A stretch of 64,000 bases of DNA from Dyadobacter fermentans DSM 18053 (GTDB lineage Bacteria > Bacteroidota > Bacteroidia > Cytophagales > Spirosomataceae): assembly GCF_000023125.1 (NCBI RefSeq), contig NC_013037.1, positions 124,001-188,000 of the forward strand, in the 5' to 3' direction. Both the position numbers and the translations under genes were made by a program. The notes below the pieces were generated by a model. It was not told the DNA's origin, did no database searches, and saw only the letters and a program-made list of their open reading frames with translations. This document shows, in pieces, positions 25,493 to 34,205 of this stretch (positions are counted from its first letter, which is position 1; the number at the start of each line of letters is the position of its first letter).

Positions 25493-26656
25493 ATGGGATT
25501 GTTTTTTAAAAGTCGCAAACACGAATCCGCCCCCGAACTGCCCGAATGGCTCACCACGCGCGACGGCTTCCCTTTCTACATCAAAGCCCCGATGGTACTC
25601 ATCGGGCTTTACCTGTTTTTTCACATCCTCGATTCGTTGCAGGAAATCATCGTCCCGTTCGCATTCGCCGGGCTGATCGCCATTCTCCTCAATCCGATTT
25701 ACAACCGTTTTCAGCGATGGAAATTCAACAAAATCGTAGCCATCGTGCTCACGATTTTCATCGCTATTCTGGTGGTGGGAGGCATCATGTTCTTCCTGTC
25801 ATCGCAAATCGTGCAGTTCGGCGACATGGTCCCGCAGCTGGAAAAGAAGACGATGAAGCTGCTCGACAACTTGCAGGAATGGCTGTCGACGACCTTCGGC
25901 ATTTCCACGGAAAAGCAGATGAGCATGCTCGACGAGGCGATCAACAACAGCCGCACGTACGTCGGCAAGACGGTCAACACACTTTTCGGCATTATCAGTT
26001 TTTTTGTACTGATCCCCCTCTATATATTCCTGCTGCTGTTTTATAAGCCGTTGATTCTCAATTTTATATTTGAGGTTTTTGATGAAAATAATTCCGATCA
26101 GGTGGCGGAGATTTTGCAGGAAACCAAGGGCGCAGTGCAGAGCTATATTGTGGGATTAATGATCGAAACAACCATCATTGCCGCATTGAATTCCGTTGCA
26201 TTGCTCATACTCGGCGTGCCTTACGCGTTGCTGCTGGGCGTCATCGGCGCAATCCTCAACCTGATTCCCTATATCGGCGGCATTATCGCCATTGCATTGC
26301 CGGTGCTCATTTCGTTCATCACGAAGGACGGCTATACCACACCGTTACTCATTATCGGGGCTTACACCGTCATCCAGTTTTTGGATAACAACATCATCGT
26401 GCCGCGAGTGGTATCGTCCAAAGTTTCTGTGAATGCGTTGATTTCCATTCTTGTAGTGCTGCTGGGCGGCACGCTCTGGGGTGTGAGCGGCATGTTTTTG
26501 TCCATCCCGTTCGTAGCCGTGCTGAAAATCATTTTCGATCGCATCGACGAGCTGAAACCCTGGGGAAAGCTGCTGGGCGATACCATGCCCGAAGACGCGC
26601 CGGTGCAGGTCGTCAACCCGCGGGAAGCCGACGAAAACAAGCAGTCGTTGTTCTAA
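25493..26656 (+). CDS. AI-2E family transporter (PerM/YdiK-type membrane protein)
   Basis: A 387-residue membrane protein. Eight hydrophobic segments can be seen, starting with APMVLIGLYLFFHIL, IVPFAFAGLIAILLNP and IVAIVLTIFIAILVVGGIMFFL, then after a soluble loop of about 70 residues, FGIISFFVLIPLYIFLLLFY and the C-terminal group. The family signature is near the end: LNLIPYIGGIIAIALPVLISFI and DNNIIVPRVVSSKVSVNALISILVVLLGGTLWG. Members include pheromone (AI-2) exporters, sodium/proton antiporters and unknown transporters, so the substrate is open. A bidirectional terminator follows. Confidence 0.9.
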   Translation: MGLFFKSRKHESAPELPEWLTTRDGFPFYIKAPMVLIGLYLFFHILDSLQEIIVPFAFAGLIAILLNPIYNRFQRWKFNKIVAIVLTIFIAILVVGGIMFFLSSQIVQFGDMVPQLEKKTMKLLDNLQEWLSTTFGISTEKQMSMLDEAINNSRTYVGKTVNTLFGIISFFVLIPLYIFLLLFYKPLILNFIFEVFDENNSDQVAEILQETKGAVQSYIVGLMIETTIIAALNSVALLILGVPYALLLGVIGAILNLIPYIGGIIAIALPVLISFITKDGYTTPLLIIGAYTVIQFLDNNIIVPRVVSSKVSVNALISILVVLLGGTLWGVSGMFLSIPFVAVLKIIFDRIDELKPWGKLLGDTMPEDAPVQVVNPREADENKQSLF

Positions 26657-26658
26657 AC

Positions 26659-26696
26659 AAAAGCGGCAGGCATTCGCTCGAATACCTGCCGCTTTT
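26659..26696. terminator. Bidirectional terminator
   Basis: AAAAGCGGCAGG (26659-26670) pairs with CCTGCCGCTTTT (26685-26696) with a further partly paired CATTCG/CGAATA; A- and T-tracts lie on both sides. It separates the converging genes ending at 26656 and 26716. Confidence 0.85.
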
Positions 26697-26715
26697 GCAT
26701 TCAATATATTTCCGA

Positions 26716-27729
26716 TTAATAATCCAGCTTTTTGATGGAGCCGTCGCCGAGGCACAGCACGAAAAACGTGCGGTCGCCCCAACGCTTAATGTCCGTAGGC
26801 AGGTTCAGGCCGCTTGCCAGCACCGCGCCGTCCTCGTTAACCACCGAGCCCGTGTTGGGTTTGAAGCCCGGAGGGTTGCCGGCGCTTCCCGGAGGCATTG
26901 TGAAGTCGGCATAGTGGAGCAAAAGCGGCTTGTCGTTGACCGTCAGCGCGATGTGCGTGAGTGTTGTGAAACCCCCTTTGTATGGGATCATTACTCCGCT
27001 GGTATTCACCCGGTAAATGTATGCCGAGCCCGGCGAGAATGGGAATCCGGTGAGGCTGCTTAGCAGGAAGTGCGTGCCGTCGAACACGATGCCGGTTGGT
27101 ACCGGATCGCGGTTTGGTGCGATTGGAGGAAACGTCGTGAAAAGGTCGAGCGCGTGCGTGTCTTTGTTGCGGCGGATCACGGCGTTCGCTCCGGCGTCGA
27201 CAATGTAAAGGTGACCGTCCGGTCCTTTCGTCATGGCAAACGCGTTGGAGTTGTTATCGAACGTGAGGTTTTTGCTCACCACGAACGACTTGATGTCTTC
27301 TGATGGAAGGTGGTCTTTGTGCAGGGGCAACGAGCCAGCCAGCAATGCACTCGGGTTAATTGTGTACAGCAAGCCCTCGATGCCGTGCAGGAGGTAGAGC
27401 GTGCCATTGTCATAATATAAATGACTGATACCCTCTACGTTACCCATTTGGAGCACTGACTTGAAGTGGGTAACAACCGTCTTTTTGTCGCCTTGCGGCG
27501 TAATCATCACGAGCGCGCCGTCGTCATGGCCGGTACCGCCCTCGGTGACCCAGAAATTGCCCTGGTCGTCGATCACCATACCGATGGGCGCCCGCAGGCC
27601 GCTCGTAAAATCTGAAACTGTAAATTGGGTGGGCTCGGGAATCGGCTCGCCATGGTCGGTACAGGCTACCATAATTGCCGTCGTTGCCATCACGGCAAAG
27701 GCCAGAAGGGAGAGGAAACGCTTTTTCAT
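26716..27729 (-). CDS. ScyD/ScyE-type beta-propeller lipoprotein
   Basis: A 337-residue lipoprotein with a propeller-like domain. The frame is open to 27837, but the ATG at 27729 gives a signal with lipobox (LAFAVMATTAIMVAC, Cys23). The mature part has SMP-30/NHL-like repeats: GLRAPIGMVIDDQGNFWVTEGG, VEGISHLYYDNGTLYLLHG, AMTKGPDGHLYIVDAGANAVIRR and PTGIVFDGTHFLLSSLTGFPF. This is the pattern of ScyD/ScyE proteins, named after scytonemin biosynthesis, but most members, like this, have no known role. A -7 element lies 54 bases upstream. Confidence 0.8.
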   Translation of the reverse strand: MKKRFLSLLAFAVMATTAIMVACTDHGEPIPEPTQFTVSDFTSGLRAPIGMVIDDQGNFWVTEGGTGHDDGALVMITPQGDKKTVVTHFKSVLQMGNVEGISHLYYDNGTLYLLHGIEGLLYTINPSALLAGSLPLHKDHLPSEDIKSFVVSKNLTFDNNSNAFAMTKGPDGHLYIVDAGANAVIRRNKDTHALDLFTTFPPIAPNRDPVPTGIVFDGTHFLLSSLTGFPFSPGSAYIYRVNTSGVMIPYKGGFTTLTHIALTVNDKPLLLHYADFTMPPGSAGNPPGFKPNTGSVVNEDGAVLASGLNLPTDIKRWGDRTFFVLCLGDGSIKKLDY

Positions 27730-27782
27730 CGCGGTTGAGTTAGAGTGGAATAGATATGAAAGGAATTGCAAAGAAGTATGGG

Positions 27783-27790
27783 CAAAAGTA
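27783..27790 (-). promoter_or_regulatory. -7 promoter element of the ScyD/ScyE-type gene
   Basis: Minus-strand TACTTTTG fits TAnnTTTG; it lies 54 bases upstream of the ATG at 27729 and inside the longer open frame, which supports the shorter start. Confidence 0.45.
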
Positions 27791-27927
27791 AGGGATGGAA
27801 TGTCCTTACTGTTGTATAAATGCGTCATTTTCAGCATTTCTTATTAAGCGGTAAGTGATCCGGTATTTTCTTTTATATCTCGCTGAAAATTGATTTTTTC
27901 GGCTTTCTATCCACCACCAAACCGCTC

Positions 27928-28506
27928 ATGAACCAAGACATCAATCAACCGCTGCCGGCCGCTTACCTTGCTATCGACGAAGCCACCAAAGCCTCCGGCT
28001 TTACGATGGCATCCGACATTTCCACCTGTTCGTTACTCAAAACTCTCGCCGCGTCCAAGCCCGGCGGCCGGTTTCTGGAACTTGGCACCGGCACCGGCCT
28101 CTCCACGTCCTGGATTCTCGACGGAATGGACCCCCATTCGACGCTCGTGTCGATCGACCACGAAGCCAGCTTCCTGGAAATCGCCGGAAACCACCTCGGC
28201 GGCGACCCTCGCTTGACGCTCACACATTCCGACGGCGAGGATTGGGTAAATGCTAATCCTGGCGAAAAATACGACTACATTTTTGCCGATACCTGGCATG
28301 GGAAATACCTTCTGCTGGATGAAGTGCTCAACATGCTCAATCCCGGCGCATTCTACATCATCGACGACATGCTACCCCAGCCCAACTGGCCCGAAGGTCA
28401 CGATAAAAAGGCCGAAAAACTGATCCAGGACCTGGACAACCGCCCCGACCTGATTGTCACCAAACAGGTGTGGGCCACCGGCATTATCCTCGCCGTGAAG
28501 CGCTGA
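27928..28506 (+). CDS. O-methyltransferase-like SAM-dependent methyltransferase
   Basis: A 192-residue class I methyltransferase. SAM-binding motif I is FLELGTGTGLSTSWILDG near residue 49, motif II acidic residue is in VSIDHEASFLE near residue 75, and DYIFADTWHGKYLLLDEVLNML gives the typical catechol-O-methyltransferase-like aspartate region. PGAFYIIDDMLPQPNWPEGH completes the pattern. Substrate unknown. A weak terminator follows and it has no close partner gene. Confidence 0.85.
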   Translation: MNQDINQPLPAAYLAIDEATKASGFTMASDISTCSLLKTLAASKPGGRFLELGTGTGLSTSWILDGMDPHSTLVSIDHEASFLEIAGNHLGGDPRLTLTHSDGEDWVNANPGEKYDYIFADTWHGKYLLLDEVLNMLNPGAFYIIDDMLPQPNWPEGHDKKAEKLIQDLDNRPDLIVTKQVWATGIILAVKR

Positions 28507-28536
28507 GACGACAGCATTGTTTCCGTTTATTTCCCC

Positions 28537-28580
28537 AAACCGCCCTTCCGCACAATCGGAGGGTGGTTTGTAACTTTTTA
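28537..28580 (+). terminator. Probable intrinsic terminator
   Basis: An imperfect stem (AAACCGCCCTTCCG with CGGAGGGTGGTTT) is followed by TAACTTTTTAT. It ends the methyltransferase transcript. Confidence 0.65.
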
Positions 28581-28686
28581 TGGTTGAGGTAGGAGTAAAT
28601 TAAGGAGACTTGCGGCTTGACTTTGATAATTGTAAGAAGGTCTTGTATTGATCAAAGATTTAGTTCCAACCCTTAAATCTTAGCTT

Positions 28687-29874
28687 ATGTGCCAAAATCA
28701 TGGAGTAGCTTACATTAAACCGGGAGAAGTGGAGATTCAGGAAATTGAATATCCTAAACTGGCGCTTGGCGACCGCAAATGCGAGCACGGCGTGATCCTG
28801 AAAATCGTTTCTACCAACATTTGCGGTAGCGACCAGCACATGGTTCGCGGACGTACAACAGCACCGGCAGGGCTTGTGCTCGGTCATGAAATCACCGGTC
28901 TGGTGATCGAAGCGGGCCGCGATGTTGAGTTCATTAAAGTGGGCGATCTCGTTTCCGTACCGTTCAACATTGCCTGCGGGCGGTGCCGTAATTGCAAAGA
29001 GGGTAAAACCGGTATTTGCCTCAATGTGAACCCTTCGCGCCCCGGCGCTGCGTATGGGTATGTGGATATGGGCGGCTGGGTAGGCGGCCAGGCCGAGTAC
29101 GTGATGGTGCCCTACGCCGATTTCAACCTGCTGAAATTCCCCGACAAGGACCAGGCGATGGCCAAAATCAAGGACCTTACGCTGCTTTCCGATATTTTCC
29201 CGACCGGTTTCCACGGTGCTGTTACGGCCGGGGTAGGCCCGGGCTCCATTGTGTATGTGGCCGGCGCGGGGCCTGTGGGCCTTGCCTGTGCGGCTTCCTG
29301 CCATTTGCTTGGCGCTGCCGTTGTGATCGTCGGGGATATGATTCCCGAGCGCCTTGCCCAGGCGGCGAGCTTCGGCTGCGAGGTGATCGATCTCACGAAG
29401 GATACGCCGCTGGAACAGGCCATAGCCGAAATCGTGGGTGTTCCCGAAGTAGATTGTTTCGTCGACTGCGTGGGTTTCGAAGCCCGTGGTCATGGTGCGC
29501 ATGCCGTCGAAGAGCGCCCCGCTACCGTTTTGAACACGGCTATGGCCGTTACCCGGGCCGGCGGCGCTATTGGTATTCCGGGCCTCTACGTTACCGGCGA
29601 CCCGGGTGCCCGCGATACTGCGGCCAAGGAAGGCAGCCTCAGCATACGGATCGGCCTCGGATGGGCCAAATCGCATTCATTCTACACCGGCCAATGCCCG
29701 GTGATGAAGTACCATCGGAATTTAATGAATGCGATTTTGTGGGATAAGATTCAAATCGCAAAGGCTGTCAATGTGGAAGTAATCTCACTGCAAGACGCGC
29801 CGAGAGGTTATGCGGATTTCGACAAAGGAGCCGCGAAGAAGTTTGTGATCGATCCGCATGGGATGATTGTTTAA
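28687..29874 (+). CDS. fdhA: Glutathione-independent formaldehyde dehydrogenase (zinc alcohol dehydrogenase family)
   Basis: Oxidises formaldehyde to formate with NAD+ and no glutathione (or dismutates it). The 395-residue protein has the zinc-dependent ADH domains. Catalytic zinc ligands lie in STNICGSDQH (Cys near residue 46) and GLVLGHEITG (His), and the structural zinc site is CGRCRNCKEGKTGIC near residue 98. The Rossmann motif is VYVAGAGPVGLACAASC near residue 193. The insertion GHGAHAVEERPATVLNTAM is specific to formaldehyde dehydrogenase/dismutase and argues against an ordinary ADH. It is the only gene in its unit and a strong bidirectional terminator follows. Confidence 0.92.
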   Translation: MCQNHGVAYIKPGEVEIQEIEYPKLALGDRKCEHGVILKIVSTNICGSDQHMVRGRTTAPAGLVLGHEITGLVIEAGRDVEFIKVGDLVSVPFNIACGRCRNCKEGKTGICLNVNPSRPGAAYGYVDMGGWVGGQAEYVMVPYADFNLLKFPDKDQAMAKIKDLTLLSDIFPTGFHGAVTAGVGPGSIVYVAGAGPVGLACAASCHLLGAAVVIVGDMIPERLAQAASFGCEVIDLTKDTPLEQAIAEIVGVPEVDCFVDCVGFEARGHGAHAVEERPATVLNTAMAVTRAGGAIGIPGLYVTGDPGARDTAAKEGSLSIRIGLGWAKSHSFYTGQCPVMKYHRNLMNAILWDKIQIAKAVNVEVISLQDAPRGYADFDKGAAKKFVIDPHGMIV

Positions 29875-29883
29875 TAAGATTTC

Positions 29884-29924
29884 AAAACAAATGGCAGCCC
29901 TTTATTGTGGTTGCCATTTGTTTT
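29884..29924. terminator. Bidirectional terminator
   Basis: AAAACAAATGGCA (29884-29896) pairs perfectly with TGCCATTTGTTTT (29912-29924). It lies between the converging dehydrogenase and permease genes. Confidence 0.85.
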
Positions 29925-29935
29925 AATTTCCTGTA

Positions 29936-32626
29936 TCACTCATTCCGCAGGCTTTTCACCGGGTCCATCAATGCCGCGCGTACACTCTGGAAGCTGACGG
30001 AGGCAAATGCGATCAGCAGCGATACCGCCGCAGCGATCATAAACATCCACCATTCGATATGAATGCGGTAAGCGAAGTCACTCAGCCACTGATCGACGCC
30101 GTACCAGGCAATAGGCGCGCCGATAACGATCGCGAAGAGCACCAGTTTGAGAAAATCCTTCGAAAGCAAGGATACAATACCGGATGTGGACGCGCCAAGG
30201 ACTTTGCGGACGCCGATTTCCTTAGTCCTCTGGGTGATCGTATAGGATGATAGTCCGAATATGCCCAGCGAAGCGATCAGCACGGCCAGCAGCGAGAAAA
30301 AACTCGAAACTTTGCCGAAAACCTGATCGTCTCTGTATTGCTCATTAAAGCGCTCATCCATAAAGAAATAGTCGAAATTATTGCCGGGGAAAAATGCGTT
30401 GTACTGCTCGCGCACGGTTGCAATGCTGCGCGCCGGGTCGGCTGCGTTGATTTTCATGGAAAAGTACCCCGCCAGACTGTAAAATGGAGCGAATACGATC
30501 GGTTCAATGCTGTGTTTAAGGGATTGCTGGTGAAAATCGGCCACGACGCCGATAATCTCCCATTCTTTCCCTTGCATCACAAACTTTTGCCCGGTAGCTT
30601 CCGGGGCATTGGGAAATCCCAGCAATCTGGCAGCCGATTCGTTCAGGATTGCGTTGGTCACTTTTCGGGGATCCTGGTTCGAGTCGGTGCGAAGGAAGTT
30701 GCGGCCCGCAATGATTGGAATTTTGTAGGTATCAAAAAAGTCGCCGTCGACAGGCATCCGGGCGAAGGTTACGCCTTTCTGATCGCCGGAACCCAGCCTT
30801 TTGACATTGAAACTACGTCCCAGCTTGTTGCCGAACACATTGCCCGACGCCGTCGCCGATTGCACCGCAGGAATGCGTTCAAGCTCAGTTTTGAAGCTGT
30901 TGATACGGTCAATCGAAGTCGAATCCCAGAGTGTGAGCTGCGGGCCGCGGATCACGAGTACCTGGTCCATATTGAAGCCCAGGTTGCCTTCCCGCATGAA
31001 TTTCAGTTGTTTAAATACAATGAAAGTGCCTACAATAAGCACCATTGATGCCGTATATTGAAATACCACGAGCGACTGCCGCACCCACGCGCCTTTGGCC
31101 GAGCGCTTGAACGAACCTTTCAGCACCTGCACGGCCTTGAAGGACGTCAGCGCAAAGGCCGGATAGCAGCCCGACAGCAGGATGCCCAGCAAAAACACGC
31201 CGCCCAGCATTAATGCGAAGTTTTTTCCGCCATAACCTGCACCCACCAGCAATGCAAACGAGAGCGGTTTTCCAATTACATTGTTTAAAACCGGTTGCAG
31301 CACCACGGCCAATCCAATGCCGAGCGCCAGCGCGAGCACATTCAGTAAGACCGATTCGGACAGGAATTGCCCGATCAGCTGGCCCGACGTTGCCCCGGCA
31401 ACCTTGCGTACGCCTACCTCGCGTGCCCGTTCGAGCGAGCGGGCCGTGGCGAGGTTAACATAGTTGATCCATGCGATCAGCAGAATGAATGCTGCGATGA
31501 TGAGCATCGTCCACACGGCTTTCCCATTGTTTACCTTACCGATTTCATATTCATAATCCGAAACCAGATGCACGTCGCAGAGTGGTTGGAGAAAAAACTG
31601 CTCCACGCTGCCTGAAACCTTGTCGCCGCAGAAATACCTGCTGCTGAATGCCGGAAACTTTTTTTCCAGCGCAGCCGCATCGGCGCCGGGCCGCAGCTTG
31701 GCGTAATGCCACACGTCGGAACTCTCCCAGCTGTTTTTGATCCATTCGCCCCACGTAAGTGAGAGGGTTTCGAGGGACATCAATGCGCCGTACTTTAAAT
31801 GCGAGGCCGCCGGGAAGTCCTTCATGATGCCCGTGATTTGGTAGGGCTCAGTGTCGATATCGACCTTGATCGTCTGCCCGATCAGGCCCGCGTAGTCGTC
31901 CGGGGAAGCGTTGAAAATGCGCTGTGCATTGGATTCCGAAATAATAATCGAGTGCGGCGCTTTCAATGCGGTAGCGCGGTTGCCGGCCACGAGCGGGAAG
32001 GTGAAAACAGAGAGGAAACGGCCGTCGGTATAAACGCCTTTTTCTTCGAAAATCTTCCGGTCTTTTTGCAGGCTGAATGTGCCCGGATTAGCCAGCGTCG
32101 TGTAGGTTTCGACCTCATTGAAATCCTTCGCCATCGCCGCCGCGACGGCCGGGTAGGTGATGGTGCCATGCTGAATGAGCTTGCCCTGCTGGAAACGGTC
32201 GTTGGTAATGCGGTAAATGCGGTCGAAATCCTGATGGAACCGGTCGAAACTGAGCTCGAAGCTCACGTATTGCAAGATCATCAGGCAGGCGGTAATGCCG
32301 GTGACGAGCCCGGTGATGTTCAGGACTGAAAAACCTTTGTGCTTCCACATGCTGCGGAGCGCTATTTTGAAATAATTTCTGATCATGGATGGCGGAAATA
32401 CAGATGGTTGCGGGTGTCGGGATGCAGGCCTTTTGAATGCAAACGGGCGTGCCATGCTGAGCACATCGCGTAGATAACGGTTTCGTGCGTGGCGGTATCC
32501 GTGCAGGCTTGCGCGCTTTGTGAAGAGTTCTTGCAGGTCGCCTTCGAGCTCGTCCACCAGGTGCGGCGCGCAGAAAAGGCGGAGTAGCCGGGTAGGCCAT
32601 TTCGGCGGTTCAATGTTTTCTTTCAC
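29936..32626 (-). CDS. MacB/FtsX-type ABC transporter permease with permease-prefix domain
   Basis: An 896-residue permease. The N-terminal 75 residues (PKWPTRLLRLFCAPHLVDELEGDLQELF) form the permease-prefix domain 2 type often paired with PadR regulators. The MacB_PCD periplasmic region follows (MIRNYFKIALRSMWKHKGFSVLNITGLVTG near residue 80), then an FtsX core with helices (NGKAVWTMLIIAAFILLIAWINYVNLATARSLERAREVGVRKVAGATSG), a second MacB-like region and a second FtsX core (TQRTKEIGVRKVLGAS). No ATPase gene is adjacent; it may use one from elsewhere. Its start lies 3 bases after the stop of the PadR gene, so the two are coupled and PadR probably controls it. Confidence 0.9.
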   Translation of the reverse strand: MKENIEPPKWPTRLLRLFCAPHLVDELEGDLQELFTKRASLHGYRHARNRYLRDVLSMARPFAFKRPASRHPQPSVFPPSMIRNYFKIALRSMWKHKGFSVLNITGLVTGITACLMILQYVSFELSFDRFHQDFDRIYRITNDRFQQGKLIQHGTITYPAVAAAMAKDFNEVETYTTLANPGTFSLQKDRKIFEEKGVYTDGRFLSVFTFPLVAGNRATALKAPHSIIISESNAQRIFNASPDDYAGLIGQTIKVDIDTEPYQITGIMKDFPAASHLKYGALMSLETLSLTWGEWIKNSWESSDVWHYAKLRPGADAAALEKKFPAFSSRYFCGDKVSGSVEQFFLQPLCDVHLVSDYEYEIGKVNNGKAVWTMLIIAAFILLIAWINYVNLATARSLERAREVGVRKVAGATSGQLIGQFLSESVLLNVLALALGIGLAVVLQPVLNNVIGKPLSFALLVGAGYGGKNFALMLGGVFLLGILLSGCYPAFALTSFKAVQVLKGSFKRSAKGAWVRQSLVVFQYTASMVLIVGTFIVFKQLKFMREGNLGFNMDQVLVIRGPQLTLWDSTSIDRINSFKTELERIPAVQSATASGNVFGNKLGRSFNVKRLGSGDQKGVTFARMPVDGDFFDTYKIPIIAGRNFLRTDSNQDPRKVTNAILNESAARLLGFPNAPEATGQKFVMQGKEWEIIGVVADFHQQSLKHSIEPIVFAPFYSLAGYFSMKINAADPARSIATVREQYNAFFPGNNFDYFFMDERFNEQYRDDQVFGKVSSFFSLLAVLIASLGIFGLSSYTITQRTKEIGVRKVLGASTSGIVSLLSKDFLKLVLFAIVIGAPIAWYGVDQWLSDFAYRIHIEWWMFMIAAAVSLLIAFASVSFQSVRAALMDPVKSLRNE

Positions 32627-32629
32627 GGT

Positions 32630-32950
32630 TCAGGCGGGTTTTGGAATCGCATTCCACATGCGGTTACGGATTTCGCGGATATTGTCCAGGGCCTTGTTAC
32701 CGGCCATGGTCATGGTAAAAAAGCGCTTGCTCCGTCCGCCGCGCTCTGCGGTAGCGCCGCCAAGCCGCGACGAAAGCAGCCCTTTTTCTTCCAGCCGGTG
32801 CAATGCCGCATGCACCGCGCCCAGGTTCACCGACCGGTTCATTTGCTGCTCGATTTCATTGGTAATGGCAGCGCCGTACGCATCGCCGGCCAGAATCGCC
32901 ACAGCCAGCAAGACCACCTCTTCAAATTCTCCCAGGTAGGTTCCTTTCAT
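32630..32950 (-). CDS. PadR family transcriptional regulator
   Basis: A 106-residue winged-helix regulator. ATG at 32950 gives the usual start MKGTYLGEFEEVVLLAVAILAG; upstream codons to 33082 are not protein-like. The wing region LGAVHAALHRLEEKGLLSSRLGGATAERGGRSKRFFTMTMAGNKAL is typical PadR, with the short form of the C-terminus. It is followed after 3 bases by the ABC permease, a very common pair in Bacteroidota. Ligand unknown; it probably senses envelope or drug stress and represses its own operon. Confidence 0.9.
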   Translation of the reverse strand: MKGTYLGEFEEVVLLAVAILAGDAYGAAITNEIEQQMNRSVNLGAVHAALHRLEEKGLLSSRLGGATAERGGRSKRFFTMTMAGNKALDNIREIRNRMWNAIPKPA

Positions 32951-33146
32951 AGGAATTGATTTTTTCTTTAAATGTATAACAAATACGTGCCTCAGTTGCA
33001 AAAATGCATTTGCAGCTTGAAAACGGGCTTTCTGCCGATCGACGCTGTCCAGAACCGGACATTTCACGTGCCTGCCGGACAATACTTGCGGTCATTTGTA
33101 CGGAAAGCCGTTAATTTGCTTTTCCTGTACATTGCTGCACCTGTTT

Positions 33147-34040
33147 ATGGTTTTCGACTTCCGCCTGCAAGTTTTCCAGACCGTCGCACGACGCCTTAGT
33201 TTTACCAAGGCTGCAGCCGAGCTTTTCATTACCCAACCCGCGGTGACGAAGCACATTCATGAGCTGGAAAGTCAGTTGAAAACGAAGCTGTTCGAACGCA
33301 GCGGCGCGCGGATCAGCCTCACTCCGGCGGGGGACATTCTGCTCCACCATGCCGAGCAGATTTTCGATATTTACCGAAACCTGGAATTTGAAATCAACAG
33401 CCTTTCGCAAAGAAACAGCGGCAAACTGAGGCTGGGAGCGAGCACCACGGCCGCGCAGTACATTCTGCCGCCGATTCTGGCTGCATTTCACCGGAAGTTT
33501 CACAACATCGAGGTGACGCTCACCACCAAAAATACCGAGGAAATAGAGCATGCATTACAGCATAAGGAAATTGACCTGGGTGTGATCGAAGGCTATTCCA
33601 AGAATGCGGCTATCAAGTACACCGAATTTCTCAACGACGAAATTGTGCTCGTGGCGAATAGTAAAAATCCGCTGGCGGCCACGGGCGTGGTCGATGCCGG
33701 GCAGCTTCGCCAAATACCGCTGCTGCTGCGCGAGCCGGGCTCGGGCACGCTGGAAGTGATCGCACATGCGCTGAAATCGATCGGCCTCGGACTGGGAGAT
33801 CTGAATGTGGAAATGCAGCTGAGCAGCAGCGAAAGCATGAAATTGTACATTTTGCATTCCGATAGCATGGCGTTCATTTCGGTGCACGCCGTTTTGAAAG
33901 AATTGCAAAGTAAGGAATGTCGCATCGTGGATGTGGAAGGGCTGTCGATCGACCGACATTTCCATTTCACAACTTTGCATGGCCAGCAAGAGGCTTTGCC
34001 GGAGCTCTTTATGCGTTTTGCATTATACCAGCGGAAATGA
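33147..34040 (+). CDS. LysR family transcriptional regulator
   Basis: A 297-residue regulator with a classic LysR HTH: MVFDFRLQVFQTVARRLSFTKAAAELFITQPAVTKHIHELE. ATG at 33147 is used because it gives this exact N-terminus, although the frame is open to 33096. The effector domain (LRLGASTTAAQYILPPILAAFHRKFHNIEVTLTTKN) is of the CysL/YeiE-like subgroup, which bind small anions or metabolites such as sulfite. It diverges from PadR and has no operon partner that reveals its target. Confidence 0.9.
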   Translation: MVFDFRLQVFQTVARRLSFTKAAAELFITQPAVTKHIHELESQLKTKLFERSGARISLTPAGDILLHHAEQIFDIYRNLEFEINSLSQRNSGKLRLGASTTAAQYILPPILAAFHRKFHNIEVTLTTKNTEEIEHALQHKEIDLGVIEGYSKNAAIKYTEFLNDEIVLVANSKNPLAATGVVDAGQLRQIPLLLREPGSGTLEVIAHALKSIGLGLGDLNVEMQLSSSESMKLYILHSDSMAFISVHAVLKELQSKECRIVDVEGLSIDRHFHFTTLHGQQEALPELFMRFALYQRK

Positions 34041-34186
34041 GCATTCGGATTGCCTGGAATGCTGCCGGACGGGTTGGAAAATGTTTTCTTTAATGAGATC
34101 ATCGTTTTTTAGAGTAGTTCCGCACTGCATCCTATTTTAAGAATTTGTGTACTGTACCAATCGGCTCTTGATGAAAGAGTTGAAAT

Positions 34187-34194
34187 TATTTTTG
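34187..34194 (+). promoter_or_regulatory. -7 promoter element of the cytochrome gene
   Basis: TATTTTTG fits TAnnTTTG, with a TTG 16 bases upstream (34168-34170). Transcription would begin only about 5-10 bases before the ATG at 34206, so the transcript may be nearly leaderless. Confidence 0.5.
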
Positions 34195-34205
34195 TTAAAC
34201 TATTT

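Noticed and set aside
28660..29676. 338-codon minus-strand frame antisense to the formaldehyde dehydrogenase
   Set aside because: The plus strand has all the zinc and NAD motifs; the minus frame has no recognisable domain.
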